A stretch of 64,000 nucleotides of DNA from Sipunculus nudus (Eukaryota; Annelida; Sipuncula; Golfingiida; Sipunculidae), in the NCBI GenBank assembly GCA_026874595.1, contig CM049310.1, forward strand, positions 53,447,058 to 53,511,057, read 5' to 3'. This document shows, in pieces, positions 11,413-24,559 of this stretch; position 1 is the stretch's first letter, and each line of letters starts with the position of its first letter. A program made the position numbers and the translations under genes. A model generated the notes under the pieces. It was given only the letters and a program-made list of their open reading frames with translations. It did not search any database and was not told where the DNA came from.

Positions 11413-13420
11413 ACCAGTGTTGTAGTCAAGTCACTACTCTCCTAGCTGAGCTGAGGTACCCAGGCAAAGTTCAAGTCCATGTGATGAAACACAACGGCCA
11501 CCATCTAAGGCCGTATCCCAACTTGGTTCGCATTTTAACTAGATACTTAACTGGTATACTTTAGTCTCGAAGTAGTCCACTTTGCATCCACACTGTAGTT
11601 AGCTTTACAAAAGCCTTAATCAGTTTATTCAACACATCATGATTTTGTTGTCTGCACTCAGGTAGCAATCTGATTCAGACCTGCTGCAGAGCACCGCCTG
11701 GCGCAATGCATGCTCGGGCAGCACCAAGGATAGTGGTCAAGGCTGTTGGCTGAAACTGGGCTGTTCTGGACTAGAAGCAGGTTTGGCTGTATGCACCAGA
11801 GACAGGTTTACTGTAAACCGGACTAAAGTAAACAGGATTGCTGCAGACTGCCTTTCAAGTGGACTACAATAAACTGAACTGATGGTGGTTAGTGGCCTAG
11901 TGCGGACAGAGTATAACCGATTCACAATCCAGATAATCTGCTAGAGGTGGATACAGCGTAAGACAGAGTCCATGGAACCTCAGGATTTAATTTCTGAATT
12001 CCTTTCTGAAGTGACACATCACATTCTGATCCGGGAAGATTGAGACAAAAATAGTCAGAAAATAATCTGTAAACAAGGGACCTATGGGTCACGGCGCTCA
12101 GCTGTTATATATGATAAAAAATATGATTCAGAAATGAGGCACATGCTGGTTTTGTGTGGTAATAAGTATAAGCTGTATTATGAGCTGTAGTTGTTAAGCT
12201 TATGTATGATTTTGATAGTACCTTTGGAGACAGAGAAGAGAATCGATTTCATTTATTTTATTAACAAATGGAGTACTATTGTCACACAGATTTTGAATGG
12301 CCATATAACTTATAAGCAGAATATATAATATAAGAGTTTAACTATTTATTAAAAAAAATACAAATATTGTCCCAGATATAATTTTTATAAAAAAAATAAG
12401 AGAATCGTATGATTTTTAAAATGAAATATAACAGAAATGATTATTAAAATAATATTAAAGAATATATTCATGAATGCATTCATTAATACATTTGGAAAGT
12501 ATTTGCACTGGTATTCATATACTTTCATTTTTACCTTAATTCCCATTCTTTATGCAAGAAATTTTATAATGGAGTACATATTCATATTCGTATTTAAATA
12601 CAATTGCAAAGTATTCCCACCATGTCTGGTATTTATTCAGTTTTCACCAAACAATGGTGTTGAGGATCCAGAATGTACAAAATTCACACATTTAAATAAT
12701 GATCATAAGTACCTGGTTTTATGGCTTTTATTTATATTAAAAAAAAATAAATGTGATTTATTTATTTTGGACTAATTTCACATCAATGTACACACTAGAC
12801 ACAGTAGGAATCTAGATTAATATTATCAACTGCATCTTTGTCTATTATTAATTTCCTTCATATGATCTCTAATGATTAGTAATGAATAATATGATTTACT
12901 TTTTTATTATTAAAATTGAACTGAAAAATGCCACAGGTGACTGCATGGTGTTATTAGGAATACGTGACATTCTATCCATCGATACAAGATTCTTATATCA
13001 TCAGTAACTGCAAGTTAATTCCCTATTATTATAAACTAACAAATTCCTTTTCTATTTTTCTTTAATTTGTTATTAAAACCAATAAAAATTGATTAATTTA
13101 TTGTTTATTGTTATGTTGTTGGTTAAAACTACTAGATGAGTTGGGTTGGACACCTGGATCAACTGTGGCTGGCCATAAGCTGCCTTGCTGCCCCAGTATA
13201 TGCCTCGCCTCAAGCGTGCATAATTTGCTGAAAGTTCGACAAGGTCAACATACAGGTGACTCAAGAGTGGCTGGAGAGAGCCAAGGTCTGACATGGTCTC
13301 ATAAAAACATTAATAAAAGCTACAATTTTTTGGCCAATTTCTTTCAGCTTTCTAAACTAAAAAGCTGAAATCCTTATGTGTGCATGATATGAAAATTATA
13401 TAAACAGAGCTCACATGAAA
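11411..13420. other. Host DNA without recognised gene
   Basis: The section 11,640-11,960 is less AT-rich and contains short inverted motifs such as GTTTACTGTAAAC, but no coding or RNA feature was supported. The rest is AT-rich. It may be intron of the minus-strand gene whose exons flank it. Confidence 0.45.
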
Positions 13421-13424
13421 CAAA

Positions 13425-14620
13425 AGTGAAATGGTCAAGGTTGGGCAAAATTTAAGGTACTAATTTTATATTTATACTAATAACTTATAAAATTTTAAAA
13501 ATTCTGAACTAATTTTGGGTATTCAATTGAATCTTGATTAAATAATGTTACATCCCTGACAAAAAATCTCTAGCTTCAGCAAGCCCCTTGTTAAGGGAGT
13601 AAATATATTTCTTGATTTTTTACAAAGTGCATTATGTTTGGGCCCATAACTTAAAACACTTACGCAATACTGACATCATTTCTGGCATGTGCACAGAGAA
13701 TGTATAGAAAAACATGTATTTTATATATGATTAAAGTCAGATCAGTGGTTTTGATATTAGGCAGTATTGAAGTGTAACAATGGGTTTTAAATTGAAAAAT
13801 GAAGTTTTTCATTAATATCTCAAAGGTATTAAGTCCTAGTGACCAAATTCTTGGCATGGTAGGGAATTTTGGAGACATCTAATTGTATGCCAAATTTTAG
13901 GAACTGAGAGCTTAAGATAGGGAGCTGAGCTCTTGCAAACTGCATAACACTAGCCTGATGTAAACAATATGTTACATGGTGCTTGAAAACTTGAATAAAA
14001 TCTACAGTTTTTGATCAACTGGTTTCAAATTTTTGGTGTTAACAGACAAAATGCTAAGAAAAACATGCTGAGAAAATTAAATCCACAGTACTTACAGGAA
14101 AAAAACGTGCCATGGTCAAAGTTAGACAAAATTTAAGGTAACAATTTTTTATTTTTGTTAATATTTTAAAAAATTTAAAAGATTTTGATCTAATTTTGGG
14201 TATACAATTTAATTTTGATTAATTAAAGTTATATTATTTGAAAAAAAGTCCAAAGCTTTAACAAGTTTTGTGTTAAGTGATCAAATATCTTTCCTGATTT
14301 TTTACAAAATGCATTATGTTCTGGCCCATTACTTTCTTAAATTATATAATACAGACATAATTTCAGGCATGTATATAGGAACTATATAGAGGAATATTTA
14401 TGGTAAATATGAGGAAAAACAGATGAGTGGTTTTGATATTAGGCAGCCCTGAAGTGTGAAAATAGGTTTTTAATAAAAAATTGAGGTTTTTCCTTAATTT
14501 CTCAAAGGAACAAAGTCGCAAAGACCCAGTTTTCAGCTTGGTAGGAGATCTTGGGGACATCTAACACTATGCCGAATTTTGGATTCCTAGGTCTTACGGT
14601 TTTAAAACGTGCCACATCTA
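13425..14620. repeat. Pair of diverged tandem repeats of about 680 bp
   Basis: Two copies begin near 13,425 and 14,105. Each has GGTCAAGGTTGGGCAAAATT or a close variant, then an AT-rich stretch with AATTTTGGGTAT, a GTGGTTTTGATATTAGGCAG block and a segment about closing in TTTGGAGACATCTAA or a variant. Divergence is visible along the length. The second copy runs directly into a GGAC microsatellite. Confidence 0.65.
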
Positions 14621-14735
14621 CGGACGGACGGACGGACGTACAGACGGACAGACGGACGGACAGACGGACGGACGACGGACAATGGACCACGACTATAGCT
14701 CATATGACTTATAGTCAGCTGAGCTAAAAATATAT
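14621..14735. repeat. GGAC microsatellite plus conserved tail
   Basis: A run of GGAC/AGAC units is followed by ATGACTTATAGTCAGCTGAG and an A-rich end. The same tail (CTTACAGTCAGCTGAGC) ends the arrays at about 24,905 and 27,210, so it marks the end of a repeat superfamily. Confidence 0.7.
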
Positions 14736-17384
14736 GTGAACAAGGGATAAAAGACAATACAGTAAAAAGGTCAAACTCTAGTGGCCTCAAGCCAGTGTTG
14801 GGCCAGGTCACTGAGGCTGGATTAGGCTCAAGACCAATCAAGAGTCATTGTTTTTGAGGCCAAGACAGAGAACAAGTCTGATGGAAACCCAGCCTCATGA
14901 ATGACATGGCGGCCAAGACCATCTTTGAGATATTCAACCCACTGACCTGGTATGCACATTTTAATATCAGAATGTTTCAAAAGTGTGTTTAAAAACCTTG
15001 ATAACTTGAAATATCTGACACCTATAGAGCAGATTAGATTCCAATTAATTGTTCTTCTTTGTTTATTGAAAAATAAAAACAACAATAACCACAAAGTAAA
15101 TATTACTCTATGACAATGAAGGTAATATATCAAAGAATATAACCATGCAGCAAAGCAGAATACAGCATATGCAAAATACTGTAGAACAAACCATTCAAGA
15201 GTGAACTGAACTTTAACACTGCCATCAATGATTCGTACATACTGTTTACAGTTTGCCTACAATGTTCAGGAATCTTCTATTGGAGTGGTTTTGAAATATT
15301 TGTTATGTGAATGAGTCAAAAGACATTGCTCGAAAAGGCATACAAAAACCAATTCACACATGAAAGTGGTATTATTACAAACTGAGTATGAATATGACAT
15401 GCTGTTTATAATACATGTCACATCAATTAAAGTCAGCAATCAGATTAGACCAAGGTTACATGTTTGCAATTCATGACACTACATCATGCAAGTAAACATA
15501 TTGTTTGTCTGGGAACCAGAAATTTATATTTTCAAGGTTTACTATATTTTCTTAAGAACGATTCCACTTGACTTCCCAAGTCGCATTGATTGTTTTCAAA
15601 AACTGATTTATAATTCCCTTTTGGCATCTAGAATTTAATTAATAGAGTTATAATATTACATCAAGGCAGTTCACCAGAGTTAAAGTGACAAGAATGAAAC
15701 TTGATAACACATCTGTAGTGTAAATCCACAGTCAATAACAACATACACCTGTAAACAGTGAATCTGAGGGCAGTTTACCCTTATATAGTTATACAAAAGT
15801 GAATTAGTTGCTGGAGTTGTAGCTCGGAGGTTGTTTTAGTACTTTGTCCATTTAAATGTTATATATATGCTATATATATATATATCATGTTTGATAATTA
15901 TGTAGATGATATTATCAAAAGTAAAATATTTACTGACATAACATATTAATTTGTTGATGTAACATATATCACTGATGTTGTTTATGTAATTATATATTTA
16001 CATAAATTATAGGAAAACACATAATAACATCAATGATATATGTATTAGATCCCAAATTTAGACCTGGTTATGAGATATCATTAAATAATGCATTCTGAGA
16101 TTATCTGAGAACTTCCTGGTCTGTATGGTATGTATACAATTAATCTTTTAATACAGTGGTTTAAATGACAGTAGATAAGCCCTGCTTTATCTGAGGTTGA
16201 GATCCTGAACCATTTTTAATACCCATCAGCACTGTTGTTTGCCCTATTCATAAATGTATCACATCACATTTTTTCCTGTGAAAACATCAATTACTACAAT
16301 TTTTCCAAATCGGACAAAATTAGGAATACTTCCCCTGTACATGTATACGGTGCATGATATTATCAGTACATGTGGTCTACAAACAGACTTTATACAGTTC
16401 ATTTCCATGGCTTCCTTTACTGTGATGCTACAAAATCCTGTGACCTTCAATGACAGCTGTTAACAATTACTAGACATTTTAACTCATAATACAGGAAGAC
16501 TGCTTTCACATAACAAAATTCTTGAACTATTCTTTAATATTCCTTAAATTTAGCATTTACTTTTAACAGATAATGACTATCTGTAACTGCTAAACACTGT
16601 GACTGTTACACTTGTAACACTACATCTACTGCCATATCTAACAATTGCAATTTCCTGCGATATTCCATTCTATTTTACCAAAATTTCAGTGTGCTCCAAT
16701 CACAATGAGTCTAAACCTTGCCAGAACCTAAACCCAACTAAAATTGATGATATAGTTTAGACCACTCTTTACTGAAATCTTGCACTTTTGGCCCAGATTT
16801 AGTGTTCGGGGAATCTACAGAGGTCCAGATTTTGTGTGTCAATGGGGCTCATATTAGATCTGGTCAACAACATGTCTATTTAGGTCACGAGATTGTTTTC
16901 AGCTTCACTTGATGAGTATAAAAACAAGGGCACCTGGTGAGTGCAAAAATCCACTGATGCCAAGGATTTATCAAAACCACTTTCAATAAATAAACAACAC
17001 AATTAAATTGAACTGAAATCAAAGAATTAATTTTCAAATATTTAATCTCCAAATATGAGAGATATGAACCTGCATTAGTCTTTGGATCTATATTACCAAA
17101 CTCCAAAAGTTAGTCATTAGCTTCCTTCCCCCTTACAAACTTCTCCACACATTTCACTGAATTTTAAAGGCAATTATCATTTTTTAGATCTTGTACACCA
17201 GAAAAAAATTACAGACAGGCAAACAGAATAGACAAATAAAGCTGACCCTAAGCCAACAAGCCTTTTACTTAGAAATATCAACAGAAATACGACATAACTT
17301 TTGCATGTTCACACAAGAGCTGAAGAGCATATTTCTGTTTATATTAACTTATGCAAATTAGTTTCTATGTAAATGACCTCTCAC
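14736..17384. other. Host intronic or intergenic DNA
   Basis: AT-rich sequence with no supported exon. It lies immediately downstream, in transcription sense, of the large minus-strand exon and is probably intron, or 3' UTR if that exon is terminal. Confidence 0.5.
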
Positions 17385-19185
17385 CTCCATCTTCATCTTC
17401 ATCATCCGACTCATCGCTATCGGCAAGACTCTTTTGGGCTCCTTTTTGCTTGAATTGTTTTCTACGTCGAATGGTTTCATGACTAGCAGTCACATCTGTA
17501 TTTGTATTCTCTTTAGTATTTCTGTCACCATGGTAACCATTCTCTTGGTCCACTACAATCCCACTGTCACTGTGTGCAAGACCTGTTGCGTTCATTTTTT
17601 CATCAGTAAACACAGAATCCTCAACATCATCACTTATCGACTTTCTCTGCACTGGACCATTTTCATCATTTTCCTTTCCTGATAGTTCTACATATTTTTT
17701 TGACATGACATCAACAGTATTTTCATTTGACAACGTTTCCCTACTTTTATCTGCACTGCTCAAAGTTTCCTCCTTTTTCGTCTCAGGGATCAAAGTTTTT
17801 CCAATAGAGCTCACATTTTCATTAACCATCCCTACAGTACTCAGAGCTTCCTCCTTTTTCTCAGCAGTTTCTTCAACTTTCCCTGAAATGATAACTGATT
17901 CCTCTGTTTTCTTTGCAGGGTAAACTTTTTCCTCAGTTTTATTTGCAGTGTTAACTGTTTCCTCAATTATCTCTGCAGCATTAACTGTTTCCTCAATTTT
18001 CTCTGCAGTGTTAACAGTTTTTTCTCTTTCATCCACAGTGCTCTCAGTTTTATCTGCTTTGGACTCCTCAGTCAATACAGACCCTGCAGAGCTTAAAGAT
18101 GTGATGGCATCCGGTTCAACTGCTGTTAACTTTGTATGGTCAAGTGATCTGCGTGAGCCTGCATCAGCTACAATACTGATTCCACCAGCTGGTTCAGCAC
18201 TGCATGCAGCAGCATTACATGCTTCCTGGATCTGTACAGCACAGGCACTGTCAGCATCACCACTGCCTAATGACACGCTGTCCTTTCCCTGCATGGTTTT
18301 GTTCCTGGTATCCACTTCACAATTTAAACAACCTTCCTGACCTGAACCTATATTTGAGCTGCGATTATGAGTAACATCTGACAAACTGCCTGCAGGCAAC
18401 TCTGTCACTCTGCCAATCACATTGTCATGGCTCATGTTTTTGTCAAAACCACTAGAAGCACCTGTTTTCAGCTCTGATTCAGGCAACTGCTCTGCTGTAC
18501 AGTTTCCTGTATTGATAACACCAGCACTGGTCCTGTGTGAATTTCCTAATTGGGAATCATGTAATAGCTTTGCCTCTTCCTGGTCTTCGGTGATTGAGTC
18601 ATGCTTATTGGAGGTACCTTGATCGAGGTCAAGAAAATTGAAGGTGTCTTTAATAAATGCTGATATGCGAAAATCCTTTGGCATTCCAGGTAAGACTGGT
18701 GGAGGTGTCGGTGGTGGTCCTTTAGGACGGAGCAATTTAGGTTTGGCACCCACTGGAGGGCTTTGTCTTCTGTTGATAACATTTGTAAAAGAAGGCGATA
18801 CTGGTGAACTTGGCAAGACTGGAGAATGTGGACCACTAGGAGAAACTGGTTCTACTGGAGACACTGGGATATCTGACCGAGATGCAGAAGAGGATCTACC
18901 ACCTTTTGTGTCTCCTACATTTTTATTACGCAAAATGTTTTGTGACTTTCTTTTCTCTGAGGTACTGTTACTATCAACTGGAATATCGGAATTACCAATA
19001 ATATTACAATCAGGATTTTTATCATTGTTATTATTATTGCACTTGTCTACCATGCAGCTGTCTGGCACTGCCTCTGTTTTTTCTTCTGGATCCAGACCAA
19101 TCTGATCAAGGAAGTCAAAAGTTGCCTGGATGTACTTTGACATCCGGAAGTCTGCAGGATTACCTGCATCTGGAGTAGTACTCAT
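17385..19185 (-). CDS. Large first coding exon of an unrecognised host protein
   Basis: The exon opens with an ATG at 19,185. A splice acceptor (GATTACAG) lies about 24 bp upstream, so a 5' UTR exon probably precedes it. Read to its in-frame stop at 17,365 it gives 606 aa, but a good donor (GGAG|GTGAGA) at 17,385 would splice it in phase 1 after 600 codons, and I prefer that reading. The protein looks largely disordered and hydrophilic. A motif DFR-(M/I)-S-x2-I-x2-TF-(D/N)-FLD occurs twice, near residues 12-29 and 168-186. Between the two are SP-rich segments (PVSPSGPHSPVLPSSPVSPS) and PPPTPPPVLPG. Residues of about 385-450 hold imperfect 13-residue repeats of the form KIEETVNTAE. The C-terminus is acidic (DSDESDDEDEDGG). 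I do not recognise the family. Long codon-like reading in AT-rich DNA makes it a real gene with good confidence. Confidence 0.75.
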
Positions 19186-19209
19186 CTTTATGGCTCACAT
19201 GTGTTTACC

Positions 19210-20020
19210 CTGTAATCACAGAAAACAAAATGTAATTTTTTTAGCATCTTTTCATTCAGAAACTCCACAAATAAAAGACAATTAAATAATAACAAAGTTG
19301 CCTTTGAAGTCCATTCTGGCTCATCTCATGTCTATCAATGCATTGCATAAATATGTATCAATTTAAAACTGACAAAAATGCACAAACATTTGAAGACTTA
19401 CATTTTTGTTCAAAGTTAGGGCATGGTGCGCAAAAAGTATTATTCTGTTCTAGTCTTTGCTGATACACTTTCCCTTGCCATTAGATTCTTCTGAAGATAG
19501 ATTCTCATTTGGATGCTGTCTTTGGAGTACTTTTCTGTCACATCCCCTTATTGATCCCTTACAGGTTTATTTCTCCCAGTTTCTTAAAACCACTCATGGG
19601 GGCTGCCATTTTGAGTACACACTAGAACCCTGATGTCACAGGTAGCATGTCCAAAATGACGGGTATTCCACAAATATAGTTAATGAAACAATTATGCTGA
19701 CCAAAGAAAAGCACAATTTTCACAATTGTGCACTGTCAATTATAACTCTTAAGCTGGTTCTAACCTAGGTAATGCACCTCTAAATTTCACAACCTCAAGC
19801 ACTTCCATTCTTGCTAATAGGACATAGCGTATATGCATTAAATTCCTGGTCTTGCCTTTGAAAGAAACAATATTGAACTGGTATTCTTCAGTGTTTTTTT
19901 TTTCAGAGACCAAGGACCTTTAGGTGTCACTGTTACTGAATCAGGATAAGGATGCATAACCATCTGATTAGAATGATTTGTGATTATGAAAGGGGCCCAA
20001 TCACTTCTTGGACCTTTATA
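19210..20020. other. Upstream region of the minus-strand host gene
   Basis: This AT-rich stretch lies directly upstream of the large exon. It probably contains 5' intron or promoter sequence, but no specific signal could be supported. Confidence 0.4.
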
Positions 20021-20024
20021 AACT

Positions 20025-20400
20025 TAAGGTAATCAATTGGAGCTTTTATAAAATAGGCCACTTCCGCCAATACATGTGAATATCATCACACACAGGCTGC
20101 TTGTTTTGTTTATATCAACGTTTTAATATTTTGTGGGGGCCGGCTTAATTATCAAAACAAATTCAACAAAGACATCTGGCAACAAGTCAGATAATTAAGC
20201 CAGAGCTTTGCAAATGGTGTTTTGCAACAAGTGTCCTTTCTACTCACCAATATATGCAACTTACCACCTAAGTCAACATGTTTTACCATTTGTCAATATT
20301 GCTGTGTTTACAAACATGTTGTTGATAAACAAGTTCATACATCTTTCATGGGGGCCTTATAAGAACTTAAAAAATATTGGAAAATTAAGAGATTACATTC
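20025..20400 (-). repeat. Dispersed repeat, copy 2 of 3 (inverted)
   Basis: This is the reverse-complement relative of the repeat at 2,853-3,240. It begins with CTTAAGGTAATC and contains CACACACAGGCTG, TGTGGGGGCC, GTCAGATAATTAAGCC and GTTGATAAACAAGTTCATAC. No coding capacity was recognised. Confidence 0.55.
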
Positions 20401-23030
20401 TAAATACTTGAAAATATAGGCTGTGATCTCCTTTTGCCAAGGTATTTTGTTAGAGCTTTAACAAACACTTTATATGTAAGTACATGGCACAAATGACATG
20501 AAACGATGTAAATAATAAGGCTGTCAAATAATGAGCCTAAAAATAATATTATCACAAGGTCTGAGTGTCTAAGTAGTCTGGCCTTATCCTGTTAGAGTGC
20601 TAATGTTAACAGACTTATAAAAAAAATACCTCAGTCTAAGGTACATCTAGCTGTTGGAGGTAGCGTGAATGATAATATATAACAGATAACAGGGGCAAAA
20701 TCCAATAAGGACATGTACAGCAGAATAATCATGGTCAAGGATATAAATGATCAATTACTGAAAGTAAAACACGACAGCAAAATTGAAAGAATATACATGT
20801 CACCTATGGTTTCTGAGAAATTCAAATAAATGAATAATGAAAATAATGATAGGAAGATCATGGATTAATTCCTAGTGCATAATATTTGCCAGTGAAAAAA
20901 ATAATTCTGTGAAAATATTTTGTAAATAGTTTTTCATGAATTAAATATACAAATGTCATTGGAATATATTTGATATATCTTCTAAATATTTTTCCAATGT
21001 GCAACAAAAACTTCAAAACAGTTTCTGATGTAAAACTTAAAATGGGATAAGTTAGCTGAAAGCCTGAATGATTCGAGGAAAGGTAATAAATAACATTCTT
21101 AAAGACATCAGGTACCATTCATGATGAACAAAACTTTTTACAAATAAACATAATCAAAAATACAGATATAAAAGCAAAAAAGGTTAACAATTTACAGATG
21201 GGCAATATGAAGATGTACACAGACATACAATGGTTGCTCTAATATTTGTACATCTTATTATAGTTTCAAATTTGCAATATCTGCTTTACAGCCTTAGCCT
21301 AGGGGAATTAACACACTTTACTTACAATCATATTTTTTAAAGTGAACTTCATGTTTCATTCCGGACTCTCACATGGAGAGTTACTTAAAGTGAATGTCAA
21401 TATGGATCAAAGTGGCTAAATTTAATAAAATATTGTGGGTTTTTACATCAAAGGCAAATGAGAGCTTCCTCACATTATATCCTCATCTCACCCAACATGA
21501 AACACAGATTGGGACACAAGAAGGTCATGGTATAATGTGTCACCTTAGATACTCAAGCATTAGAATACATTGGCTTTGAAAGAACAAAACGAAACTGATG
21601 GATATAATCCCCTGACAACATTTCTGGCACATCATGTCAAATTCCATATAGGCTTAGTTATAAATGCACCAAAAATGACATTTTACTGTGTACTTAGGCC
21701 AAAAGGTGAAACAGAATACATGGATAAAATAAAAAATGTTCAAAAAGCATATGTTAATGTAATTACATTTAAAGGTATAGAAACGTGTCATTTTCAATAA
21801 CATGCATAATCACATGCCATTAGTTCATTTTTGATCACTAAAACATTCTAACAAAATAAATCCTAACAAAATCATCCCAACAAATCATCACCAATTCACA
21901 TGTTTTATTGGTGGATATTGTTCTGTGTGTAAGTAAACACAGTGCACATTGGTCTGTTTAATTACTATAACAAGTAAAGACTGCATGACCAGAGGTCTAA
22001 TCTTGCATATGCACAACAACTCCCAGGCAAGCAGAAGTCACATTAAAAAAGAGACACAGAAACAGCTTGAAAAAAAATCTTGATTTATTAATTTACATGC
22101 AACAAGGTGCCTTATGCCCAAAAATGATATTTTGCACCACTGATCACACCTGGTGCAAGCTTTTTCCACTTGTTCCAACAAGGATTAAGCAAACTGTTTT
22201 AGAATGAAATATTACAGATTGCAGATTACATAATATTGTAATGAGAAAACACTACATTCCTTGTATTTCAAGTTATTATCATTCCTGGTATGTGAATAGT
22301 TCCCTTTAAGTATGTCAGTTAATTATCTACCTACCTCTTGTTCCTGTTTTGTTATCCCATACACATAAACATATAAAGTAGATATCCTATACTGCTGACA
22401 GAGCAGATGCATACTGCATATATCTGAAGTATGTGTGATGTAATCTCTCACACTCTCATCCTCACATAAAGCGTAAGATGTTAATTAACCAAAAAGGCTG
22501 CGTGTGTTACCACTTCCTGTACAGTATCCTGTCTGTGTAATTCCTGAACCCGTCCCTTGTCACCATAAAATACAAAGTAAAGATACTGAAGCAAAGCCAT
22601 ACATCAGGATAACTTCCCTGTCCTGGTGTGTAATCTACTCACCGCTGTATGTGAACAGTTACCTAATGGGGACCTTACCTTAAATATATATAAAAAAGTA
22701 CTTTACCTGAAGTCAGGTAAATGGTTATAGCAGTCTTATCAGAGGATAGTGAAATGATAAGAAGGCAGAGTGTTTACATAATGTTTATACAACAATCTGA
22801 TGCATGATGGTATACCCATACACGATATCATAGTGCAACTTTTAAAACAGGGAAATTCTAGTAGGTGTGCAATTTTAAACAGCTGTACAAGATTTTCACT
22901 AGGGTTTAAAATGGTGGTTCTGACAAACAAAAATTACATGAATTCAATGTTTCAGAGAGTAATGAACCAAACTCCCTGTCTAAGTAAAACTAGGGACCCA
23001 TGAGTCTCGATGCTCAGCTGCATTTGTCTA
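20401..23030. other. AT-rich host DNA, nothing recognised
   Basis: No supported exon, RNA gene or element boundary. All open frames are short and featureless. Confidence 0.5.
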
Positions 23031-23039
23031 TAAGGATAA

Positions 23040-24420
23040 ATGTTTATGAGGTTTTCCAAAATATTGGTCCTGTGATCAGTTTGAAGCCAAACTGGAGTTA
23101 TCATCCATAAACTAATTTGTGAATGGATGGGCCCTGTGACCTTAACCTTTGACCTTGTGACCCAAATATCAAAAGGAAACTTCCCCTATCGGCAGGTGCA
23201 ACACATGTTGATGATGGAAGGATTGAGATGAAAAGTTTGGCTTAAAATGCATCCTGTGACCTTGACCTTTGATCTCATGACCCCAGAATCAACAGTTCTT
23301 ACTTTAGTGGTGGGCCATATATAAGTCAAGTTTGAATCCAATATTCAAACCAAACTGGTGTTATCATCTGGCAACTAATGTGTGGATAAATGGCCCACAT
23401 GACCTTGACCTTTGACATTGTGACCCCAAAATCCATAAGTTACTTCAACTATTGGCAGGTGAGCAACATCTGGAAGATAGAAGGTTTAGGACAGAAAGTT
23501 TGGATAAAAATACATCAACAATCTTTTTAAGGAAGTGGGTCCTGTGACCTTGACCTTTGACCCCAAAATCAAAAGGGTTAATACATTATTGGTGGGTCAT
23601 ATATAAGTCAAAATTGAAACCAATATGTCAATCAAAACTGGAGTTATCATCCAGAAACAAATATGTGGACAGATGGGCCCCTGTGACCCCCAAATCAATC
23701 AATTTCTTCCCCTATTGGCAGCTCAGCTATATGTGCAAGTTGGAAGGTTTGGGATGAAAAGTTTGGCTTAAAATGCATCCACAATCTTCTAAATAAGTGG
23801 GTACTGTGACCTTGACCTTTGACCTCATGACCCCAAAATTGAACAGAATCTTTCCCTATTGGCAGATTAGCAACATCTTGAAGATGGAAGGTTTGCAATG
23901 AAAAGTTTGGCTTCAAATGCATATGCATTCTTTTTAAAAATATTAGTCTTGTGACCTTGACCTTTGACCGTAGAACCCCAAAATCAACACAGTTCTTACT
24001 TTAGTGGCGAGTCATATATAAGCTACATTTGAAACCAAAATGTCAAACTAAACTGGAGATATCATCTGAAACTAAATTGTGAACAGATGGCCCCTGTGAC
24101 CTTGACCTTTGACCATGTGACCCCAAATTCATTTATGCTCTCCCCATATTGGCAAGTCAGCTAAATGCGCAAAATGGAAAGTTTTGGATGAAAAGCTTGG
24201 CTTAAAACGCAGCCATAATCTTTTTAAATAAGTGAGTCCTGAGACCTTGACCTTTGACCTCATGACCCAAAAATCATATAGATTCCTGCTTTAGTGGTAG
24301 GCCATACGTTAGTCAAGTTTGAAATCCATGTGTCAATACAACCTGGAGTTATCATCTGGAAACAAATTTGTGTGGATGGATGGATTGACAGACAGACAGA
24401 CAAACAGACAGACAAGGTGA
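23040..24420. repeat. Tandem array rich in GACCTTGACCTTTGACC units
   Basis: Diverged units, mostly about 130-145 bp apart, carry the core GTGACCTTGACCTTTGACC near 23,130, 23,257, 23,401, 23,545, 23,806, 23,953, 24,097 and 24,243. Between cores are recurring phrases (CAAACTGGAGTTATCATC, GATGAAAAGTTTGGCTT). The array ends in a GGAT/AGAC microsatellite at about 24,372-24,415. The core contains half-sites TGACCT spaced as nuclear-receptor direct repeats. Confidence 0.8.
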
Positions 24421-24559
24421 TTACTATATGGCATCCACTTGTGATCAATAAACACACCAGGTTTTGGGACACTAGATGTAATTGCAGCTGAGAAACAGAC
24501 ATGATTGTTGTCATTTTATAGTAAAAAAATAGAAAAATATTCGTTAAAATGACAAAAAA

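Noticed and set aside
13073-13294. Less AT-rich segment with a 73-codon minus-strand frame
   Set aside because: No acceptor or donor of good quality and no domain; it could be a repeat fragment.
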